From: Loxodes magnus
Taxonomy: Eukaryota; Ciliophora; Karyorelictea; Loxodida; Loxodidae
Direction: 5' to 3'
Length of the DNA: 64,000 bases
Assembly (NCBI GenBank): GCA_946699065.1
Contig: CAMPDV010000078.1
Span: forward strand, 1-64,000
Positions 47,231 to 60,439 of the stretch are shown piece after piece. The translations under genes were made by a program, and so were the position numbers. How positions within the stretch are numbered: position 1 is the first letter of the stretch; the number at the start of each line of letters is the position of its first letter. A model generated the notes under the pieces. The model saw only the letters and a program-made list of their open reading frames with translations, searched no databases and had not been told where the DNA came from.

Positions 47231-48045
47231 ATGAAATGTAAATTTGATTGAAAAGTTAATAGCTAAATTAAGTGCATCAAATATCCTTGCTATTAGTAAT
47301 AAAATTCTCGAGAAATTAATTTAAAACACGGGAAATTATAACAAGAGTTTATAAAGTAGCTTTATCGAGACTAATTAAAACTGGAAAATAATATTTTAGC
47401 CAAGTTTTCGATTTTAATCCAATTCTTTAAATTGGTGTCAGAAAATCCACAGAAACAACCAAATAGAATTAATTCTTTTGAAGACTCCAACACAATATAA
47501 TCCGTTAGTATTTACAAACATGCTAATTGGATATGAAACGTTATAACATCTAGATAATAAATTTCTTACGAGGTAAATTTAAATATGCAAGTAATAAAAA
47601 TTAAAATGACTAAAAATAATGCTTCGAAACATATCCCAACCCAACATTAATTACGAAAAATAGAAATACAAGGAAAGATAAAATTAGTTTTTAGTGAAAA
47701 ATAAAAGGAATAAGATGAAAAAGTTTGGTATAAGTTTTCTGAAGTTTTTATGAAAGATATAAAATAAATTGATAGCCTTTAATATGAAGTATAATGATAA
47801 CTCTGAAAAGGAACAATTAAAAAAAATTTTAGAATTTCTAAAACAAAAGATCTAAATTGTAGAATATCTTGCTATCTGAATGTGATTACAAAAATAATGA
47901 ATCAAATTTTCAAAAGAATATAGAAAGCCTAGTTAGTTAAATTTAAGAAATTTATTCGCTTTCTAATTATTAATAATTTATTTATTTAAGAAAATCTATG
48001 TTTATTTGAGTTTTTTAGATTATACTAAGAAATTTTTTGCAGAAC
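47231..48045 (+). CDS. Basic protein of unknown function with N-terminal Cys residues
   Basis: The ATG at 47231 gives MKCKFDWKVNSQIKCIKYPC, a Cys-spaced start that could bind zinc. It continues HGKLQQEFIKQLYRDQLKLE, FKLVSENPQKQPNRINSFED, HANWIWNVITSRQQISYEVN and EKQKEQDEKVWYKFSEVF. The frame stays protein-like for about 270 codons with many reassigned codons, and other frames are poorer. No family is recognised. It may be related to the coil-plus-zinc elements around it, but the knuckle signature is absent. The 3' end is not defined. Confidence 0.45.
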
Positions 48046-48399
48046 TGAGCAAATATAATTGGAATTTAATTTTGGTGATAAGATTAGTCAAACAAATAGT
48101 TTTCCTACTCAAGGATTACTAATTTCTCATCTCTTATTTAGCATAATCTCAAAACGGTATAAAATTATTAAGATTTTAAATGTGAAAGACAAACTAAAAA
48201 TCTATGGCTTACTAAAGAATCATTTTTTTTAAATAACTTAAACAACAATAAAAAGAAAAAAATAGGAATTATAAATAATAAAAATATAAATAAATTTCTA
48301 CTTAAAAAGAAATTAAATTTCATCCAAAAAATCGCAATTTTGATATATTTTATCATTTAATTATTTATGTAATTTAAAGTGAAACTATCAATAATTGAT

Positions 48400-48790
48400 T
48401 TTAAATATAGATGATTTTGCTAAAAAATAAACATCTATATTTATTACATAATTTAATAAATTAACTTTAGATTAGAGCTAAATTACAAAATAAATTATTA
48501 TTTTAAATTTAGCTGGCTTATTAAATTAATTTGGTAACATCCAAATTGTAAAATTCTACTGTAATTTTATTTATAAAAAATAAAATATTAATAAAAATAG
48601 AAAAATATAAATTTAAAATAAAATTATTTAAATAATATTTTAAAGCAATTATTATTAATACTCAGAGAGTTATAAATTTATCAACTATTAAAAAAGACAT
48701 AAATTTTAGCTAAAAATAATTAATTATCTTACAATATACTTTATTTTAATCTAAAATTTATAATAAGCATTTAATATAAGTTTAAAAATT
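48400..48790. other. AT-rich spacer
   Basis: Nothing supported. Confidence 0.3.
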
Positions 48791-48834
48791 TAACTCATTA
48801 ATCTTGCTTCATTTGCATTTCACAAGCCTTTTCT

Positions 48835-49551
48835 TTATTATAATAATAATTAATTATCGTGGCTTTATCATTATAAAATTAGCCACTTTTAAGTTCAATT
48901 GTATTTATTCTTATAGAACTCTTGTTTCTTCCTACAAAGTTGTTCATAGATTTCTTGTTCTTCTTTTTCTGTTGCTCGTTCTTTTTCTTCCTCTTGTAAT
49001 ATGATATGTCCAATGCTCCTGCTAGCATCTTCTTCATTTTAATGTTGTTTACTTCTGCTATATCTTCATGCAGTTCTTATTCTTATTATAATTCTCTTCT
49101 ATAAGTTGACCCTAATGCGTACAATATAGTTAATTAAGTTTATTCCAGAATTTCATCCCTTCTATCTTTTGATTTTTTGTAAATTATTAGTATTATCTGA
49201 CTAAGTGACCTTTTCTCTTGCAGTAACAGTATCTAGGCATCTTACTTTGCTAATAAATTGGTATGTATTCCGTCTCAATATTCATTGGATTATTTTTGAA
49301 ATACATTTATTACGATTATGCTGCAATCTTTTTAAACTACTCTTGAGCAATGACAGTCTCATATTCTTTTCAGAAGATTCAGGTTTATTGCTGATTTCCT
49401 TTTTTAATAAATGATTAACTTACTGAATTTTATAGCATTTAATAGCATGGCTTTTAATCTTTTCATTTAATTTATTAACTTAATTTTAAATACCTTTCGT
49501 GGCTAATATTAAAAATTATCTATATTCTTCTTTATTTGAGTTAGAAGCCAT
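48835..49551 (-). mobile_element. Zinc-knuckle element E7 with hairpin and (TTA)n tail
   Basis: The minus-strand ORF begins MASNSNKEEYRQFLILATKG at 49551, with a coil (NEKIKSHAIKCYKIQQVNHL). After a frame slip near 49290 comes a decayed knuckle YCYCKRKGHLVRQY and the signature KFWNKLNQLYCTHQGQL. An Arg/Lys-rich C-terminus runs to about 48905. The 3' end carries a hairpin GTGGCT/AGCCAC (48859-48886) followed by (TTA)n-like sequence (48835-48850), the same arrangement as E5 and the SINE-like unit. Standard-code ORFs at 48804-49004 and 49205-49414 are antisense shadows. Confidence 0.65.
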
Positions 49552-49559
49552 TTTAACGT

Positions 49560-52500
49560 AATTAAATAGTCCAAAAATATATAATCTTCCATATATATCA
49601 TCTCATTGTTTAATTTGACATATTTCTGAGCAAATTTGAATGCAAAAGTTTGATACTAAAACAGTTTTTTAAAGTGTATTAAAGTAGGAAATTATTAAAA
49701 AATAAATTTAGATGCAAATTTAAAGTTTTAATAAGCCATATTTCTGAATTATTTTATTTCTGCATTAAACTAATCTATGCATTTATAAATAAAGATTTAG
49801 TTTTTAATTCATCTCTAAATATACTGCATTTTTTATTATATTAATCAAAATTGTAAATAAAAGTTCTGAAAAATATTAACTGAGCTATAGTCTTTTTAAG
49901 GACTTTGTATCCATAGTTTTCAGAGCTATTTATAAGTCTTAAGAAAATAAATATTTGTATATCTCAATTATCTTCAAAAATATCTTAAATAAGTTTCTAT
50001 TAGTTTAAATTTACCTTTTTAAATAAAACTTTGCTTTCCTAGTACTTTAATATTATCTAAAAAACTATTATATTTTTGTTAGATTTTTTAATATTAAACT
50101 TTATTTTTTTATAATATAAAGAAATATTTAAAAACAAAATTCTAATCTGTACTCTACTTTTGGAAGTTAAAATTAGTAGGGAATTTATTTAATTTTTAAG
50201 ATTTAATAATTAAACATTAAGATAACAGAGTTTCTGGAATTCTAAAGGAATGATCTTTATAATTTTAATTTTGAACTAAAATTTTAACTTAAATAATTAA
50301 TTTTATTAATGACAAAATTAGTATTTTATTAAATATATTTTGAATATAAGATTTTTAGGATTTAAATATTAAAATTAAAATGAAATCTGATTATGTTTTG
50401 TGTATAATTTTATTATTACTAGTACTTTTGTAACTATTATTTTTTAATATAATTCTATATATTTATTTGAATATAAAGAAGATATTGATGTCAAAATTAG
50501 GTTCTTTATAATTAAAAATAATAATATATAAATAATAAATTAATAAAGGAAAAGTGAAAAATTATTAGTTAATAAGATTAATAATTACATTAATTGTGCT
50601 TTTTCTTCCAATTTTTAATTAAAATTTATAGTTTATAATTTTATGTTTTCACTTTTTTTAAATTTTTCTTTTTTTAAATTAAATGATATGTTTGTTTAAG
50701 AGCATTGAAAATAATTATTCGGTAAATAATAATTTTTTACTATTTTATCATAGTAATTTAAAAATAAAAATAACTAAATAAATAAAATAAAAGCATTATT
50801 AAATTAGTTTATAATGGAATTAGAAGATATTTTAAAGATTAACTAAAGATAATAAAATTTTAAAATTAATAGAAATAATTAATTTATTAAGTTAAAGCTT
50901 AAATATAAATAAAATATTAAAAATTAAAAAATGGAATAGAAGATATGGAAATTTAATAAAAAGATGAAAGCATTTTGAGTAAAATAGCATTCTTTAATAA
51001 AAAAATAATGAAGCTAACATAAAATAATTCCAATAATTAAAGTGATTATCTAAATAATAAGTTAATAAATAAGAAAACTTTTATTTTAGGCAGAAATGAG
51101 AAATTAACAAATGCTAATTTAATTAAAAATTAAAGATATAAGGTAGAAAGAATCAAAAATAATTTATTTATATTAAAAGCAGATTAAAGCAAATTAAATA
51201 AATCAAATATAAAACTAAACTAAGAAAATTTTTTTTTATTATTTAAGTAATTAACTAAGAATAATTACATAAGAGTCACAATTATAAAATTATAGATTTC
51301 TATGTTTTCTTTTAATCTAAAATTATTTACTTTTTAAATAGAAATAGTTAATTGAAATTTAAAAGTAGAAATTAAAGTCTTTAATAAAAAATTAGTTAAT
51401 AATTAAATTCTTTAAACTTAATCAAGTTAAATATTTAAAAACTTATTTAATTTAATTTTCTATTTTAATTTAGTTTCTCATACACTAAAATTTTATATTA
51501 TGTTTTATATAATTTTATATTTACTAAAATATAGTTTTAAGTTTAATTTACTTATTAAAAATTTGTCTTTAATAAATATAAAATTTAAAATAAGAAGAGA
51601 GAAGAAATATTGAAAACAAAATTTAGTACTATTATAAAAGAAACAAAAGAACAGGAGCAGGAAGAATTAGCAAGAAGTTTATTATAAAATTAGATAAACT
51701 CTTATACTTAACATAATTAGCATGAAATATAACTAAAGTACTGCAATTATATTCCAATACTTAAAATATTGAAACTTCTTATTATAATTAAGATTCTGAC
51801 TTTATTTTATTTTATTGCTAGTTTTATTATATTATTTTTTCAAAAGTTATTAATGATAAATTAATATTATAAAATATAATTAATAAACTAGTAAAATAAA
51901 ATTTTATATCTTAAATGCAGCATAAAACTTTAAACTAAAGATTAAAATTTGAATAATTTTGTTTATCATTTTTAATAAAAGATAATAAATTATTTTAATA
52001 TTCATATAAAGGAAATTTTATTTTACTAAAATGATTAATATAAATTAATCTAAAGAAAAAATCTTAATAAGTATTGCAAACAAAATAAAAATTTATGTAT
52101 TTAAAATAGTTTTCCTTATCGATTAGATTGAAATATAACAGAATTAGAACTAATGAAAAAAAACAAAAAAGTATTTTTCTTAAATTGATGATAAAAACTA
52201 CTTTTATATATTTAAATTTATTAGTTTATTAAAAAAATAATTAGAAAAAATAAAAATTTTAATAAATTAGTTCTAATTTAGAAAATAATTTAAACTAATT
52301 AAGAACTAAATTTATTATAATTTAATCATAAATGTCTAATATTAAATTTTAAATAAATTTAAAATAAAGTTAAAATAGTTTGTAATCAAATTACAACAAA
52401 TTAAAGCTTATTTAATTAAAAAAGTAAAATAAAATTAGATAATAATAAAAAGATATTAATTTGCTATAATTTAAAATTAGTTAATTTAATTAATTTATGA

Positions 52501-53400
52501 TTAAATAAAAGTAAATATATTTATATTATGCTTTAATTTTTAAAAGTTAAATAAAATAAACTAAAATTTAAATTTAATTTAAAATGCTAAAATATATATT
52601 AAATTAAGATATATTCACTTTTTGACTTTATCTAGTATACATAATTGTTCAATCTTCTGCTTAACTCCATTTTTTCATGCCTAAGGTAAATAAATAACTT
52701 AAATTTAAAAAATCTTAAAATAATTTAATATTAATAGAAATGAAAATAATTAACAAGCAATTAATAAATAGTAGTTAAATAAAGCAGACTATTAAATTAA
52801 AATAATTATATATCAAATTTAAATTAGAAATAGTAACAATAAAATAAGTTTAAATTAAATAAAATTAATCTAAGATAACTTATTTGCTTACAATAATTTT
52901 ACTTAATTTGAACTAGTCAATTTATTATAAATTACTAAAACTTAAAAATAAGTTTAATTTTTAATTATTTTTACTTAATTCAAAATTAGCAATCTATTAA
53001 TTAAAACTAAATTGAAATTAACTAGTTCAATTTTATTTTGAGATTTACCTGAAATATTATAAAATTAATTAGAAGGAAATATAAAATTAAATCAAATAAA
53101 ATTATTTAATATGGACTTAAAATTTAGTACCTAAATTATTTATTAAAATTAATTTAGATTAAGAAAAGTGAAATGAAAGATAAAGCAAATAAAAAATAAA
53201 AATTATAAATATATTTAAATTAAGACTAATCTAAAATAATTTTAATTAAAAAATAAATTAAATTAATTTTAAGATAAATTAAAGTTAAAAATTAAATAAA
53301 GCTAAATCACAATTTAGTAAAATTAAATCAATTTTTAATTATTTTATATAAATTAAGATAAAAATTAAATTTAAAATATATTATAGCTAAATTAATCATA
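49560..53400. other. Extremely AT-rich stretch, nothing seen
   Basis: About 3.8 kb with very little G+C and no frame of stable protein-like composition. One short patch near 51600-51700 (EEILKTKFSTIIKETKEQEQ) is charged but too small to call. Confidence 0.4.
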
Positions 53401-53402
53401 TA

Positions 53403-54487
53403 TCATTAAGATAGTTGTCGCCTTTCTACTTAAAAGAAATTCATTAATTCATTAAAATAACTGATCGCCTTCTGGTTAAATTGAAGTTTTAAATGTATAG
53501 AATCTCCATTCTTGCATATTTTGTCCTTTTACATTGCACTTTTTCCTTGACTTTTCTCTTTTATATAATCTGAGTTGAGAATTTTTTTATAGATTTTCCC
53601 ATTTCCCGATGGTAAGAATTCCGTCACTTGCTACTTCAGTTGCTATTAGTTAACATTTCTCCAGATATTCATTCTTATTTTTTTCTATTTGAGACATTTC
53701 CGTCATAAATGTCAAGTGCTGCTGTAAATATAGCATCTTTTTTTTGCTCTCGGAAATGTCTTTTATTGTTTCTCTATTTCCATTGAAGTTCCTTATGAAG
53801 GCTTCTACAGATTTTCTTCTATTAATATGAGTCTTGAATCTAATTTTACTCAGTTTCTCTTATCTTGCTCTTGCATTATTCAAATATCATTCTCTAAACT
53901 TTCCATTTGCTCATAAATTCCGACTTTAGCTCTTCAGTCTACCTTATGGACTTCATCATCATCATCTTCATGATTTATCAAATCCTGATTTATTACAAAA
54001 ATCTCTTCCTTCTGAGAGTTTAATTCCTTTTTTAGTTTTTTTATGTTTTTAATAAGTTGATAAATTAGATGTTTCATCTATTCAGAGTCCATTTATTATA
54101 TTTCTGAATTTTCTAAATAAAAGGTAATAGGATCTATATTGAATTATCGTACTTTACCTTCTTCATTTATTTTTTATTTTTTAGTTATTATTTTTATCGA
54201 TTAAGTTGAGTGGTCTCTTTTTTCAGTTTTCAATGGAGGTATTAAGAGCTGTGTTAATTTTTCTGTTCTGAATTTTTATTTCAGTTCTTACTTGTCCTTT
54301 GATGGAAGAGATCCTTTTTATTTTAATTTGTAGGAGTTAGTATCTTTTATAAGTTCTTCTAATCTATTAGATAGTTCTGGTTATTTTTATTAAGAAGAGC
54401 GTTAAGTTGAGGAAGAGTGGCTAGAATATGTCCTTTTGGTTTTCTCATGTTTTGAGGAGGTGGTAAAAAATCCTTCTTGCCAGCCAT
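53403..54487 (-). mobile_element. Zinc-knuckle element E8 (near full length)
   Basis: The minus strand from the ATG at 54487 reads MAGKKDFLPPPQNMRKPKGH. After one frame slip near 54390 a long frame continues: ELSNRLEELIKDTNSYKLK, MDSEQMKHLIYQLIKNIKKL, an acidic patch NHEDDDDEVHKVDW, YEQMESLENDIWIMQEQDK, then a knuckle CYIYSSTWHLWRKC with the second Cys replaced by Tyr. The family tail is MNIWRNVNQQQL and GNGKIYKKIL. The frame ends ERRQLSQ at a TGA (53403-53405). Two copies of an AGAAGGCGA...TTAATGA motif lie at the 3' end. Five or more TGA codons are Trp. It is about 360 residues, longer than E1 because of an extended coil. Confidence 0.7.
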
Positions 54488-54545
54488 TTTATATTATTTA
54501 AAAATTGAATTTAATTATAAATTAATTTAATAATTTAAAGAAAAA

Positions 54546-55327
54546 ATGTCGAATTTCAAAAAGGAATTTTAACTTCTAAGAAATAGTAGGATGGCATGTA
54601 GCGACAATAGGAGGAGGAGAAAAAGCTTCAGAAAGTGCACAAGCAATAACATCAACATTAAAAGAAAAACTCAGGAAACAAATGAAGTCCGCTTTGCCTC
54701 AAGAGACCACAGAATTCAATCCCTCTAGTCGGATAAGTATGGAATAGCTCATCAAAGTAGTATCAAACCTCCAAGAAGAGTTCAGGAAGCTCAGTAAATG
54801 AGAATGAGAAGCTGACAGAAAAGATCCAACACGAACTTCATGATACCTTAAGCTTCAGAATGGCCAATTAAGAAAGGGAGATCGATACTCTTTGAAATTA
54901 CTAACGAGAGTAATTTAGTTAGATGAACTTACAAGGGGAGAGGATCCAAGTTTAAACTTCTTAGATGAAAATATTTTACAGAGTAAGAAGACACAGAATT
55001 AAATAGAACAGAAAGAAAAAAATGGAGATTGAAAAAACTCCTCAAAAAATAAAGAAAGAAGAAAAAATGATTAAAATTTAGTAACTTTGCTATTATTTTA
55101 AAAGTAAATATCATTTATAGAAGAACTGCGCCAAATTTTGTAAAGTTAAAGAAAATTATGACAGAAAAAAATTTAATAACAAATAACGATAAGGAAAATT
55201 AGATCTGATGCGTAGAGAATGGAGCAATTTACAGGTCAAAAAATGGATTTGGAACCAGAACAAGAAATTTATGATGGAATTACAATAAGACAAGAATCTC
55301 GAGTGCTAGAGCTTGTAAAAAACTTGA
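54546..55327 (+). mobile_element. Zinc-knuckle element E9, head-to-head with E8
   Basis: The ORF opens at the ATG 54546 (MSNFKKEFQLLRNSRMA). A coil (TEKIQHELHDTLSFRMANQE) follows in a shifted frame. A basic linker MEIEKTPQKIKKEEKMI precedes a knuckle CYYFKSKYHLQKNC, where Phe replaces the second Cys (compare CYLCKSKFHTYKRC of E1), and then LMRREWSNLQVKKWIW. The frame ends at a TGA at 55325-55327. At least two frame slips occur (near 54800 and 55010). E8 and E9 start codons are only 58 bp apart on opposite strands. The standard-code ORFs at 54929-55114 and 55219-55422 are shadows. Confidence 0.6.
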
Positions 55328-55569
55328 TTCAATATTCAAAACTGTTTTTAAGGGGTGATTTTTCAAACACTGCGGACATTCTAATAATAATCATTATAAT
55401 TATAATTAGTTTAGCACAATAAGATTTTCAAGGTATGTAATAAAATTAGGATTGAAATTTATCTATATAACATTCAACTAAAAATAAAGGGCTAAGTTTA
55501 GAGAAATAATTAAGTTCTTATCTAAGAAAAGTTATTTAATTTAGTTAAATTTTCGTAATTGTTATAAGT

Positions 55570-56850
55570 GAGGGTTTATAAGTCAAATTTATAAAAATGC
55601 TAGCTATTTAATAGCCAAATTTATAAATAAAAGGGATAAAAATACTTTATTAATTAGCTTTTAGTAAATACACATGCTAATTATATCAATGAAAGCATTC
55701 CTAACTTCTATAGCTACTTTTATATTTATTATTTAAAAAGAAGTCTAAAATATTGATTACACCAAGTAAGAGCAACAACTAAAGAAAACGAAGAATGGTA
55801 TACTAGTAAGATCAATTGGTTGATTTGCTTCCATTAGCTACTCTCTATAGATTTTAGTTAAAGTTAGTTTACATATGATTCATATAAAAAGTTATAGTGA
55901 AATTAAATATCAGTTTAAATACCATACAAATACCATATCCATAGCAAGGCTATTAAAATAGTTTTCTACCTGTAACAAATTTAAATAAGAAGGAAAGTTA
56001 AATATTAGTAGAATTATATAACTAATTAGAGGTTTAATTAAAGTAGGCTGTTTATTTGATTTCTAAAATATCTTATTCAACATTAATCTTGCAGCAAGTT
56101 TTGGCTAGTAAGGAAGGATTATTATATCTAATTAAGAAGCAGATTTTTTATCTTAAACTATTGAAAGATATTCTAAGTCATAGCTCTATTTGTCGTGAAA
56201 AGGGATTGGAAAGCTTAAGAACTAACTTAAGTTAATGTTAAAGAATTTGATAAGCAGGAGGACATCCAAAGTATATATAATGGGGATATAGATGAAACTA
56301 TAAAAGAAATAAGGTTATGCTAATGAAACTACTACTTTAATAGCTATCTAATAGCAAACTAAATTAATAAATATTCTTTATTTTACCTTTTTATATAATC
56401 TTATACCTTTAATTTTAGCTAATCATTAGTATAAATACCTAATTATAAGAACATACTAAAGCTTAAGATTATAGTACTTTAATAACTTATGCCATTAGGT
56501 TATGTGGTAGTAAAAGAAAAATAATAAGGGAAATTAAGAGCTATAATAGGTACTTAATAACTATGCTAAAAAGGAATTATTCTAAACAATTAAGTATTTT
56601 CTATTAAAACAGTTAGAAAAATAGCATTTTAAAATGATATATAATGATAAACAATTTCTTAAGAAGCTTTTAATTAAAATCTTGCTTTAATAGCAATAAA
56701 ACTATTTAAAGATTTAAGAGTATAATTATAATAAAGCTACTAGTTAATAATCAGTTATATTATAATTAACTAAAAGTTCTGTATAAATCAAATAATATAG
56801 AAGTCCTTTGATTAGCTTGAGACTTTTAATTTTATTAAGATTAAAATTAT
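55570..56850. other. AT-rich left part of block B, no supported gene
   Basis: Similar in patches to 8350-9900. No gene is seen in either copy. Confidence 0.35.
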
Positions 56851-56857
56851 TTTTGCT

Positions 56858-57067
56858 TATAAAGCAGAACATTATCATAGCTCCAATTTCGCTATACTCT
56901 TTCTTAAAAGTTTACAATTTCTCTTCTACTTTTCCGAGTCTGCTATCCAGTTCAGTCTGCTTCTAAAGCTAATTTTAGGATTCGATAGTCTGACTTTGTG
57001 AGATATTCCAAAAGGCGTTAAGATCTCTTTCCTAGGACATAAGTCTTGTATAGAAGCCTTCAACCAT
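56858..57067 (-). CDS. Short coiled-coil ORF present only in block B
   Basis: The minus strand from the ATG at 57067 reads MVEGFYTRLMSQERDLNAFW, then QNQLQKQTELDSRLGKVEEK and LQTFKKEYSEIGAMIM. It is a strong coiled coil of about 70 residues with higher GC than the flanks. No counterpart was found at the matching place in block A (about 9900-10800), so it is either an insertion in B or a deletion in A. It could be the 5' part of a zinc-knuckle element. Confidence 0.4.
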
Positions 57068-57942
57068 TTTTTTTAAAACTTACATTAAATATTAAGTTAT
57101 TTTTAATAATAATTAGGACAAACTTTCTTTCTAAGTCTATAATTTAAAAGTTAATTGATAATAAATCTTATATAGATGTAAAGAATTAAGATTAAGCATA
57201 TAATTAAAATTTGCTTGATTTTAATTTTAAAGTGTATAAACCATTTTTCTTAAAGTGAGAATTTTAAAAAATTTAGATACAAAAAATGAAATCTAAGAAA
57301 AGAAGGTAAAATTTGTATCCTCTAAACTTTACAAGGATCAAAAAGATTATGTTTAATTATTTAAAAATAAAGGATATTCTCATTCTCACTAAAGAAATAA
57401 AAAATTAACAAAAAAGAGATTTTTTATAGAAAGTACCTATTTAACTAAGCTAATAATTGATTTATCATAAATGGATTTAAAAATTAAGCTTCTTTAAAAT
57501 AATTGATAAAAAGCATTTTTATTTAATCACATTCGTGAGATTTTAGTTGAAGAGATTTAGAATTACTTAAATAATCTAAGAATTAATGTTAGATAAAGAA
57601 CATAAAGTTGTCTATATGATAAAGAAAAAATTAAATAAACATTTTGAAAAATGATAAGAAAATGCTTTAATCTTAGTAACTAAGCTTTCTAGTTAAAATT
57701 CTATATAAATGTATATTGTTATAAAACTTATGAAAGATGTTGATGATTACTTATTTATTGAATAATAGTTTATTTATAGTTATATAAGATATACATCATT
57801 TAGATATATTTATTTTTACTATTTTCTAAGTAATTAGTTGTAAGTTTATCTTATCTGATGTATTTAAATATAGCTAATAATAAGTTTAATAGTCTAGTTA
57901 TAAATTTATTCTTTTAATACTTTAAAATTAAAATTATTAAAA

Positions 57943-58015
57943 TGCCGAAACCCGGGATTGAACCGGGGACCTTTAGATCTTCAGTCTAACGCTCTCCCAA
58001 CTGAGCTATTTCGGC
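57943..58015 (-). tRNA. tRNA-Phe (GAA), copy B
   Basis: Identical to the gene at 11614-11686 over all 73 bases, although the surrounding sequence of the two blocks differs by many indels. The same TTTT terminator follows. It was identified by the cloverleaf, the CTGAAGA anticodon loop and GGTTCAATCCC in the T arm. Confidence 0.97.
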
Positions 58016-58442
58016 CATACTTAAATAGTCATACAAACTATTAAAAGCATAATTATCATTTAATGCTAATAATTTTCTTATATTAAGCAATCAAATTAAA
58101 ATTCAGTTATGAAAGCGTAAATAATTTAAATCATAATAAAGTTAAAATCCATCTACTACTAATAAAGATAATTAACTATTACTATAAAGCAGCTTTGTAT
58201 ATATAAAGATCTTAATGTATTAATATTAAAACCATAGATATTGAAATAGCTATTGTCTATAAACTTAATAGCATATAAGCTTAAATAATAAAACTAATAA
58301 CTTTTTATTAAACTAAAAGCTTAATATATATATTAAGAAAATCTTTCTATTTTATAGAAATTTATTAAATGCAATCTCAAAACGAAAACAGTATAATAAA
58401 GATTTTATTTTTAAGAAAGATATTAAGAAACAAAAATTAGTT

Positions 58443-59313
58443 AAGAAGAGAATAAACTTTAGCTAAATTCGGAATAGGTGTCACCAAATATGAAATAATT
58501 CCTAACTTAATCACATTGAGATATTTCAAATAAATAGAAACTATTTTATGATCTTCAAATCTTAAGAAGACTTATTCATTATAGAATAAATAATTTTATT
58601 AACAAGAAATTAACATTGAAAAAACTTATGAAAGCGATACTTTCATAGAATAGATTAAAAATGAGACACTGCTTATATCTGGAGGATTTTAGAGCTGTAG
58701 ATTTACTATATATTCACCAAATAAAACTGAAAACTATTAAATGTAATTTGAAAGAAGTACTCATAAAACCAATTTTAATAATAGGAATCTAATTTATATC
58801 ATTTCAGGGTCTAATTCTATTGATAACGATTAATGAATGCATGTGGCAGAATGTGAAGTATTCAATATAAGCAAAATAATTTTAGCAGAATTTAAACTAT
58901 CTAAATTCCAGTTAATTTTTTTGGATGTGACTAACATAATAAATAGATATATGTATTTGGTGGATTAATTAGTAATAAAATTATTGTAAGGAAATTTAAG
59001 TATACGATATAATTAGCAATGAATGGAAAATAAGTAATTTTGATCTATTTAAAGGTGGATTGTTCTCAGCAATATTTGTTCCTCAAATAAAGGCTTTTCT
59101 AATATATGCAAACTAAAAATAATTAGATACCTTACTATTTGATTTTTAATCTATTAAAATAAAAGGTGAACCATATCCAATAAATTTGAGTACCCAATGC
59201 GATAATAGTCAACCAGTTCTAAGCAAAAATTAGATTTTTTAATTCAATCTTGATAATATGCTACATAGTTATGATCTGAGTACTGAAAAATGAAATCTGA
59301 TTCAGTGAGATTA
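58443..59313 (+). pseudogene. Kelch-repeat protein, copy B
   Basis: This copy reads further in one frame than copy A: EQTLAKFGIGVTKYEIIPNL, ETILWSSNLKKTYSLQNKQF, LISGGFQSCRFTIYS, NLIYIISGSNSIDNDQW, then IYVFGG. It lacks one T just after YVFGG (near 58962), where copy A is in frame. Each copy therefore carries different indels, and comparison of the two shows the underlying blades. The last blade ends YDLSTEKWNLIQW. Several TGA codons are Trp where copy A has TGG (TTT GAA TGA against GTG GGA TTG contexts aside). Independent decay or read errors are both possible. Confidence 0.6.
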
Positions 59314-59399
59314 GAAAAATTTTTAATGATTTGAACTTTTATATATCTTAATATTTAGCTTTAAATTTAAAATAAATACTTAGAAAATACCAATTTACA

Positions 59400-60400
59400 T
59401 TAATTATCTCATTTGTTTATTTTTTAATTAATGCTTTTTATATATTTTTATATTCAATAATAAACTCTTAAAATACCTTTAAATTTTTACTAATATAGCT
59501 ATTTTTCTAAAATAAGAATAAATTTTTGCTTTTTTGGTTTGTTATTTTATCAAATTTGTTTATTGAAAATTTTTCTGGAAAAAGAAATAATAATAAATAA
59601 ATACAATAAATGGATATTATCTTGTTGTCTTGTTTATTTGAATATTAATTATAAAATTATCTTTGAACTAAGCTTATAACTCTTTTTGAATTAAATGTTA
59701 TTAAAAATATTAGGTTAATTTAAAGATATGTCTTCGTTATCAAATGATTTCAAATCCATTAATTTTTGCTTTTAATCCTTGTTATAAATAGACTAAATTT
59801 AGGTTCTATTTAAATGATGTTGTTATCTGTTTTTAAATAAAAGGTATAAAAGATATTAAATAAATATTGTATTTTAAGTATAAAATATCTTATGATATAA
59901 AGCTTGCTTATTGATTTTAGTTATGATTTATTTAAAGATTATTAATATCTTTTATTTCAAAATTAAAATATTTAGATCTATATCTAAAGCTTTACTAAGC
60001 TTTAATAATACCCAGATATTAATTATATGTGTTATTCTATAAATAAATCTACCATTAAAATACTTGGATACATTTTTTAATTTCTTAATAGCAGCTTTAG
60101 CAAGCATAATGTTTAATATAGATATGCTCTTTTTAGAAATAATTTACAATAGCCTTTTGATTAATAACAAATCAAATAATATAAATTTTATATAATCGTA
60201 ATAGATTAAAAGTTTAGGGCTAGTTAAATCATTATTTTAGAAATTACCCTTTATTTAAGTTAGATACTTTAACTATCTATTCTGAGATACTTTTTAGTTA
60301 TTACCTTATACAAGTAAATCCATTCTATTATATAAAAGAAATATAAGAGATATTATTATTAGATTTAATAATATATGATAATGCTCATTTATATACTTAC
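59400..60400. other. AT-rich spacer of block B
   Basis: It contains a segment (about 59380-59620) absent from block A. No gene is supported. Confidence 0.3.
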
Positions 60401-60439
60401 AAACCACCTCAGCACTATTCAAAAGTTAAAAATTCTTAT

